DNA of 64,000 nucleotides from Symsagittifera roscoffensis (Eukaryota > Xenacoelomorpha > Acoela > Convolutidae), in NCBI RefSeq assembly GCF_963678635.1, contig NC_087063.1, forward strand, positions 80,711,574 to 80,775,573, written 5' to 3'. The notes under the pieces were generated by a model. It was not told where the DNA came from, did no database searches, and was given only the letters and a program-made list of their open reading frames with translations. The position numbers and the translations under genes are program-made. Numbering within the stretch: position 1 is the first letter of the stretch; each line of letters begins with the position of its first letter. Positions 57,990 through 64,000 of the stretch are shown here, one piece after another.

Positions 57990-58470
57990 CCCGTAGCTAG
58001 AAGTTTTCCAACACTCAGAACTTTCAGCTGTCTACGGACTAAAATGATTTTAGAAATTGATTGATTTGACATGTTTTAGGGTTTTTAGTGAAAAGACCTT
58101 TCTATTATTAATTTCCAGTAGATGGACTTTTTTGGGTTTTGGATATGCTTTCGGAAGAGTGCGCCACATTATAAATACCGGGTGAGTGGACATTCGTAAC
58201 TACATTAGGACAACAAAACGGACCGAATGTTTCACAATCGCAAAAGGCTTTAATTGCTCAGCTCAGTTAAATTTTTCACTGGTATCTTTAGAACTTTTCG
58301 TCATATCATTGGAAAAAAAATAATCCTTTAAGAACATGACAGTGTAGTTTAGGTTGAAAATATCGAGTGCGTTATTTTCTAATATTGTTTTTCGTAGTCT
58401 TATCAGTTGTTTCCAGATTGTCTTTTTTTGTTTGGTTCCAACTTTTGCCAAAAACGGACCATTTAAGCTT
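57990..58470. other. intergenic DNA, nothing recognised
   Basis: AT-rich. The minus-strand frame 58263-58451 lacks a domain and is not called. The phrase gtgtccactcaccc at 57968 recurs inverted as gggtgagtggacat near 58181. Confidence 0.4.
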
Positions 58471-59095
58471 GGTGTGGTTTTATTTATTCAATTAAATTTC
58501 GGCAATCGAAGTGAAAGTTTTCTTCAAAAAAAATATTATACAACATTGAAGGTATCGATTCCCTGAATCAAAAGGTTGAAAATACTTTACTTCCGATTTT
58601 TGCTTGCAAAGTTCTAAGAGTATAAAAAGAGCCTTTATGCGCGCTTTGGAGACTTTTTTCAAAATCTGGAAAAAAAAACAATTTTTTGAGAACGCGTAAA
58701 AATTGTAAGTTCAAACAAACGTTTTCGCACTTTTTTGTGCATCATCAGGTTTTGATTATCTAAACTATCTGTAAAAAAATAATCAAAGATCATAAAAATG
58801 TCATAGACATCATTATTTCAAAATTATAAAAAATTTCAACCAATCACAACTTCACAAAGATTACTGAAATTATGGTTTTATTTATTCAATTAAATTTCGG
58901 CAATCGAAGTAAAAGTTTTCTTCAAAAAAAATTATACAACATTGAAGGTATCGATTCCCTGAATCAAAAGGTTGAAAAAAAATACTTTACTTCCGATTGT
59001 TGCTTGCAAAGTTCTAAGAGTATAAAAAGAGCCTTTATGCGCTCTCTGGAAAAATAAAGCGATTTTTTGAGAATTCGGTAAAATTGTAAAATCAA
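58471..59095 (+). repeat. direct repeat of ~220 bp (two copies)
   Basis: Copy 1 (58471-58700) and copy 2 (58872-59095) share ggttttatttattcaattaa, aatttcggcaatcgaag, ggtatcgattccctgaatca, gcttgcaaagttctaagagt and ataaaaagagcctttatgcg, with few changes. They are separated by about 170 bp. A downstream (aga)n run is at 59095-59112. Non-coding. Confidence 0.9.
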
Positions 59096-59112
59096 GAAGA
59101 AGAAGAAGAAGA

Positions 59113-60992
59113 AAGAACACCTGAATTACAATACAGTAAATAGCCGAGGCATCAGTATAGCAAAGTGTACATAATAAAGTTGGTTAAAATTCATTGGTTA
59201 CATCAAACAAAAACACAACATCAGCAAAAGCAAAAAACAAAACAAAACAAAACAAAACAAGTTCGGTTACAGTTCAGAAATTGGTTGATTAAAATATATG
59301 AAGTTACGGATACTAAAAAAACATCAATTTTAAGAATTAAGAACGAGCTGGTATCAAAACTTTTGTGCCATTCGACCAGAATGTGAAAAATGCAATCTCT
59401 GCAGAATTCGAATTTTTAGCAGCGAGCCTTCCGGATTGGTGATTATTAAGAATTCAGAACGTGATTGGAACGATTGGCCAAACGGTGAGGGCTAGAATAT
59501 TCTGGTATTTTAAAATTTCAAAAATTCGAATTATGACGTCATATTTCTGAGAAACGTCAGAAACGGCCATTTTGGCTAAAAAGAGAAAAGAAAGAAAAGA
59601 AAGAAGTCCAATTTTTGCTATTGTGCCAGTCGGTCATATTTGGAAGTTTGACCTTGAGAAGAGCAGAAAATACTTGATTTTGAAGTGAAATTTAATTTTT
59701 CAAAATTTCGAAAGGAACATGTCATGCACGATTTTCTCGCGATAACTGAAAATCAGAAAAAGAAATCAGAGCAATTTTAGAACAATTGCGGGGAAGTTGT
59801 CAATTAAAAACGAGTGGGAAATTGCTATTCGCAATTTCCATCATAGTGAACGAGAGTAGAGCTGTCCTGCTTGAAATAGAAGACAGAGTATCCCCGAGAG
59901 AGCGATTACTAAAGTTGGACCAGAGTGAACCTTCAGCGGAAAGGCGGACAACTGGAGTGTCCCAACGGTCCAAGAGAACTCAAATTCTAGAGCATGAACT
60001 TATCCTTGCTGTCCAAACTATAAAACATTGAACTTCTCTTAGTTATTTATTTCTTGAGTTAGTTACTGACTGGATTATTTTCCCAACTCTTGAGAGCGCT
60101 GATATGTGAGTACGAATTTAAATTCTAGAGTGTGTTTTATGATTGTTATGTTGAGGTAAGGCGAGTTTTAGGTTGATCCATCTGAAATGGATCAAAGTCA
60201 CACTGTCTAATAAAAAGTAACCTAACGGATTGTTCCAACCCGGTTTTTAACGGCGTTCATGTATTTTGGGTATCTAGAGACCTAAGTATGGGGACGTTTC
60301 TAATTCTAGAGTGGGGGGATATTTTAGTAGTAGCCTTTAAGCTGTAACGGGTCGTAGTCTCATGTCACAAGCGAACCGAACTGGCTCCGACCGTTCTTGA
60401 GGTGGGAAAACACAAGAGATAGTGTCCCTGACCCTTGAGCCAGTGGTTATAGGGCCTATTTTTCTTAAGCCTCATGTGTGACTGCAGTAGACGAATGTTA
60501 CATAGTGTTTTTATGGCGCTCCTGGGTGTTTACGACATCAAGACTACGGAGTCGAACCCACTTGAGACAGCTTCGGGCTGAATGCCCATTCTAGAGTACC
60601 GGCGGTACGGTTCGACAGGAACGTGCAAACCTTCCGGTTGTACCGTGATAGCTTTTTAAGAAAACTCGAGAAAATTTCCTGGTGCGCTCTCCGAACGAGG
60701 CTTAGCTAACCGAGTATAGGGGGGCAACTAGGGGGACAAAAACACGAGCAAAAAGACAAAAAGCAAAACAAAAACCAAAAAAGAATAGGAAAAGGAACAA
60801 AAACCATAAAACGAAAAAAGACAGTGACTTTGACACCAGATTAGTTGGATCAAACCTTTATATTAATTAAATAGTATACCCATACTGTTTTACAAGTTCG
60901 ATCGTTTCGATCAACCTAGCAATTTAAACCAGTAAACTGAATAAAGTGCCCAAAGTGGGGCGTTGTCAAGGGTTTTCAGATAGCTTGGAACT
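59113..60992 (+). other. probable LTR/leader region of a retroelement
   Basis: From about 59400 base composition shifts to higher GC and G-rich plus-strand sequence that continues to the window end. Features: an (aaaac)n run at 59237-59260, a TATA-like ctataaaac at 60016, long G-rich tracts, and aataaagtgcccaaagtggggcg at about 60940-60962, reminiscent of a poly(A) signal beside a primer-binding site. The LTR edges cannot be defined without the 3' copy. A plus-strand frame 59786-60031 is open but unassigned. Confidence 0.4.
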
Positions 60993-61262
60993 TAGCTGGA
61001 CCAATAGGAGACTTGACTGGAAGAGGTGACCAGCCGAGTGGGAAAGTGGTTCAGGGACACTTGAGCTGAACCAATAGGAGACTTGACTGGAAGAGGTGAC
61101 CAGCCGAGTGGGAAAGTGGTTCAGGGACACTGAGCTGAACCAATAGGAGACTTGACTGGAAGAGGTGACCAGCCGAGTGGGAGAGTGGTTCAGGGACACT
61201 TGGCTGAACCAATAGGAGACTGGACTGGAACAGGTGACCAGTCGAGTGGGAAAGCAGCCAAG
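60993..61262 (+). repeat. four tandem ~70-bp repeats
   Basis: Four units start with accaataggagacttgactgg at about 61000, 61070, 61139 and 61207, each followed by aggtgaccagccgagtggga and gtggttcagggacac. The last is diverged. Overlapping open frames on the minus strand are artefacts of the repeat. Confidence 0.93.
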
Positions 61263-62105
61263 AAGGATTTGGCAATTCTCGAGTTCTCAAGTTGGGCAGA
61301 ACGGGTATCGTTAGAATCCACATTACATTATAGGAGATAAGTGTAAAATTGGATAAGCGAAATCCCCCAGTTTTGAGGAACGTTTTTACTTGAGCAGGCC
61401 TGGAAACAGGTCTACGGTTTTCTCTTGAGAGGTTTAGCACCCGGCGCTTAAAGTAATTTTTAGGCTTAAGAAGGGGGGCTAGAAAGGGGGGAGGTTAAAA
61501 GGGGGGCTGGTTAAGTTAGAGGTTGGCGGTTGTAAATTGTAAAAAGGGGGAAATTAGAGTAACTAATTAGTCGACATCGTTGACTTAGTTACATTAGAAA
61601 TTAACACGCGTTGGTAATATTAGGTGGAGATCCAGAATTCAACTCGAGTTAAGACTGGTACGCTGGTTGGTTTGGTAGGGGGGACCGGATATAGACAGCT
61701 TTTGTGATACCCCATAAGATCACTAGTGGGGGGAGGAAAGCGCGTGGCAATTAGGTACCAGACATTTTTTTTTGGACGAAAGGTAGACATTGGTCACCTT
61801 TGAATTTCAGGTGGGCTCATTTTTCTGTTTTTATTATTTTTCTTACTTAGATTTTTGTTGCATTTTAGTGAGGATTTGTGTTTGGTTTTATACGAACAGG
61901 TGATCACAAGATACCTGCGCACCTACATTGAAATAGAAACAACCAAAAAGAAGAGGGGGTCAGCATTTGGCTTTTAAGAGAGGGTTTTTGGGAAAATTTT
62001 ACTAGAGCTCGAGTGGTGGTACAAGGTACGGTGGTTCAAGAAGACCCTACAACGAGGAAGACACTCCGTGACGAGTATTGGGACAAGACCGAAGAAGTCT
62101 TAAAA
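61263..62105 (+). other. G-rich leader region, no ORF recognised
   Basis: Between the two repeat blocks; contains G runs (ggggggctagaaagggggg, about 61473-61500) and a polypyrimidine/T-rich stretch at 61815-61860. It is part of the compositional island assigned to the putative retroelement. Confidence 0.4.
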
Positions 62106-62770
62106 CAGAGCAGTCTTGGGATAGTGGTCTTGGGACAGGGTCTCGGGACAGTGGTCTTGGGACAGGGTCTTGGGACAGTGGTCTTGGGACAGGGTCTTGG
62201 GACAGTGGTCTTGGGACAGTGGTCTTGGGACAGGGTCTTGGGACAGTGGTCTTGGGACAGTGGTCTTGGGACAGGGTCTTGGGACAGGGTCTTGGGACAG
62301 TGGTCTTGGGACAGGGTCTTGGGACAGTGGTCTTGGGACAGTGGTCTTGGGACAGGGTCTTGGGACAGGGTCTTGGGACAGGGTCTTGGGACAGTGGTCT
62401 TGGGACAGTGGTCTTGGGACAGGGTCTTGGGACAGTGGTCCTGGGACAGTCTTGGGACAGTGGTCTTGGGACACTAGTCTTGGGACACTAGTCTTGGGAC
62501 ACCAGCCTTGGGACACTGGTCTTGGGACACTACCCTTGGGACACTAGTCTTGGGATACCAGCCTTGGGACAGTAGTCTTGGGACACTAGCCTTGGGACAC
62601 TAGTCTTGGGACAGTAGTCTTGGGACACTGGTCTTGGGACACTACCCTTGGGACAGTAGTCTTGGGACACTAGCCTTGGGACACTAGCCTTGGGACAGTA
62701 GTCTTGGGACACTAGCCTTGGGACACTGGTCTTGGGACAGTAGTCTTGGGACACTAGTCTTGGAACAGTG
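62106..62770 (+). repeat. 14-15-bp minisatellite (gtcttgggacag)
   Basis: About 45 units. The left block (62106-62460) alternates agtggtcttgggac and agggtcttgggac. The right block (62460-62770) uses actagtcttgggac, actagccttgggac and agtagtcttgggac. Multiple frames on both strands stay open (repeating GLGTVVLGQ, SWDSGLGT, and VPRPLSQD on minus) and are not treated as genes. Confidence 0.96.
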
Positions 62771-63076
62771 GTCTTGGTACAAGGGTCTTAGGACACTAGC
62801 GGAGAGTACTGTGATAGTGACGAATAGTCTTGGGACGGTATAGAAATTGAAGTCAAATTACAACAAGTGCGTTTTAAGACAGAATAAGACAAATCGAAAT
62901 AGGTAGGGTTAAGACCAAATTAAGGAAAATTTTTCGGAGGTTTTAGAAAGAGAATTGGATAAGGTTTTTAACACGTTGTACAGAGTTTGTTACCACAAAA
63001 AATATTTTTTTTTACCCTTAGAATAGAATCGTGTATATAATAAAATTGTAAATAGAAGCAGTTGTAAATAGAAATA

Positions 63077-64000
63077 ATGAGGCGGAGTAGGGTACCGGTG
63101 CTCGAAAAAAGGTCAAGTGGATCAAACACGAAGTATAATTCATCGCTGCGCGGAACGACATCAACGGGCCCAAAGATAACGAAGACGAATTTTTCAGTTA
63201 ACATGGTCAGCACAAGGAGTACAGCGGAGAACAGGGCGAAAGAGGGCACGGAAGGGGAGCGAGTAGAACCCACCATCGAGATTGATCTAGAGACACCAGA
63301 TCAAAGTGTGGATGAAACAAGGAAGATGGCGACAGAGTCAACTCCAATGCCCAATGCAGAGGAACCGAACCAGAAACCCATAGAGTTCTCACCGATAGAT
63401 GACGCGGAAGATGCAATAGGCAACACCAAAGAAACGGTGAAAGAAGACTCTCAAGTAAAGAGGACATCTTTTACGGAAAAATTGGGAATAATGTTCGGAA
63501 TAAAAACGAAAGAAAACGTGACTGAAGAACCGAAAGCAGAAAGAGCACGAACATTTGGTACAGTGAGCACGAAAACGACAGAAACCGGCCAGAATGAGGA
63601 ACAAGCTAAAGCAGAGGCTAAGGCCGAAGAGAAACTCACGGCTGACCATGAAGAGACTACCATTGAGCTGGGCGACTTGTTGGCGAAATTAAATCAGATC
63701 GACAAAAGACTTAAGAACAGTGAAGAAGACAGAGAGGTGATAAAAAAGGAGATAAGATACAACAAGCACGAGTATCTAGACAGTTATTTTAACCTGGCTA
63801 AGGCAACAGAGGAGAGACTCAAGGAGATGTCAGACAAGGTAGAAGCCACCAATGAAGAACGAGAAAAGAACATCAAAACAGACATGCAACAGTTGAAGAA
63901 CCGATATGATGATGTCAACAGCCAATTAGGGAGCCTGGAAAGGAGAATGGACACAATGAGCAAGAGTCAAGCCGAGAGTTCGTGTGCAATACAGGCGAAG
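63077..64000 (+). CDS. gag-like ORF, 3' end beyond window
   Basis: Open from 63077 (first ATG after an in-frame TAA) to the last base, 308 codons so far; an alternative start at 63203 begins MVSTRSTAENRAKEGTEGE. The protein is hydrophilic and rich in E, K and T. After an acidic/Thr-rich leader comes a predicted coiled coil (LGDLLAKLNQIDKRLKN ... QLKNRYDDVNSQLGSLERRM) near the present end. Coding GC is higher than in host genes. Its position after a long repetitive leader and its composition resemble Gag of LTR retrotransposons, but no capsid or zinc knuckle is within reach, so this is inference. Confidence 0.6.
   Translation, partial: MRRSRVPVLEKRSSGSNTKYNSSLRGTTSTGPKITKTNFSVNMVSTRSTAENRAKEGTEGERVEPTIEIDLETPDQSVDETRKMATESTPMPNAEEPNQKPIEFSPIDDAEDAIGNTKETVKEDSQVKRTSFTEKLGIMFGIKTKENVTEEPKAERARTFGTVSTKTTETGQNEEQAKAEAKAEEKLTADHEETTIELGDLLAKLNQIDKRLKNSEEDREVIKKEIRYNKHEYLDSYFNLAKATEERLKEMSDKVEATNEEREKNIKTDMQQLKNRYDDVNSQLGSLERRMDTMSKSQAESSCAIQAK

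Noticed and set aside
62013-62754. Several overlapping ORFs of 74-154 codons on both strands
   Set aside because: All are translations of the 14-15-bp minisatellite in different frames.

Overview
The window is nuclear DNA of an invertebrate-type metazoan. It is AT-rich, its genes are broken by GT-AG introns, and it carries LINE, MITE, SINE-like, satellite and LTR-element sequence. The conserved genes have clear animal orthologues (INPP1, LYRM1, Sec15/EXOC6, LIN54/tesmin, DALRD3). Their divergence does not let me name a phylum. All five lie on the minus strand. Gene models were built by hand from homology, splice signals and codon phase.

Layout. 1-16 kb holds no convincing host gene: a 13-bp minisatellite, fourteen 124-bp satellite monomers abutting a decayed LINE reverse transcriptase, a long hairpin, and several MITEs. 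16.0-17.4 kb is INPP1 (2 exons, 393 aa). 17.5-23.3 kb holds foldback structures and a second hAT-type MITE. 23.3-24.9 kb is LYRM1 (2 exons, 125 aa) with a MITE in its intron. 25.7-27.8 kb is a satellite of about 282 bp, and 27.8-31.5 kb has nested MITEs. 31.5-38.1 kb is a complete six-exon Sec15 gene (812 aa). 38.2-42.3 kb contains two decayed copies of an unknown gene on either side of two related MITEs. 44.9-47.0 kb has three minisatellites and a possible terminal exon. 47.6-48.8 kb is an intronless LIN54-like gene. 50.1-57.7 kb is a four-unit tandem duplication of about 2.02 kb that carries copies of the 3' half of DALRD3; only the outermost unit has the longer gene. From about 59.4 kb to the window end the base composition changes, and the sequence looks like the 5' part of a large retroelement. 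It has two minisatellites and an open, lysine/glutamate-rich, coiled-coil gag-like reading frame that runs off the window.

The host genes do not form a pathway: phosphoinositide catabolism, mitochondrial LYR-type assembly, exocytosis, cell-cycle transcription and tRNA modification. The most unusual material is structural: the DALRD3 duplication with a microhomology breakpoint in a dispersed hairpin repeat, the A-B-A'-B' interleaved inverted repeats at 18.9 kb, the hairpin-ended TA-inserting MITE with a comparable empty site, and the satellite fused to a LINE 5' end. I found no clear evidence of a wholly new biochemical system.
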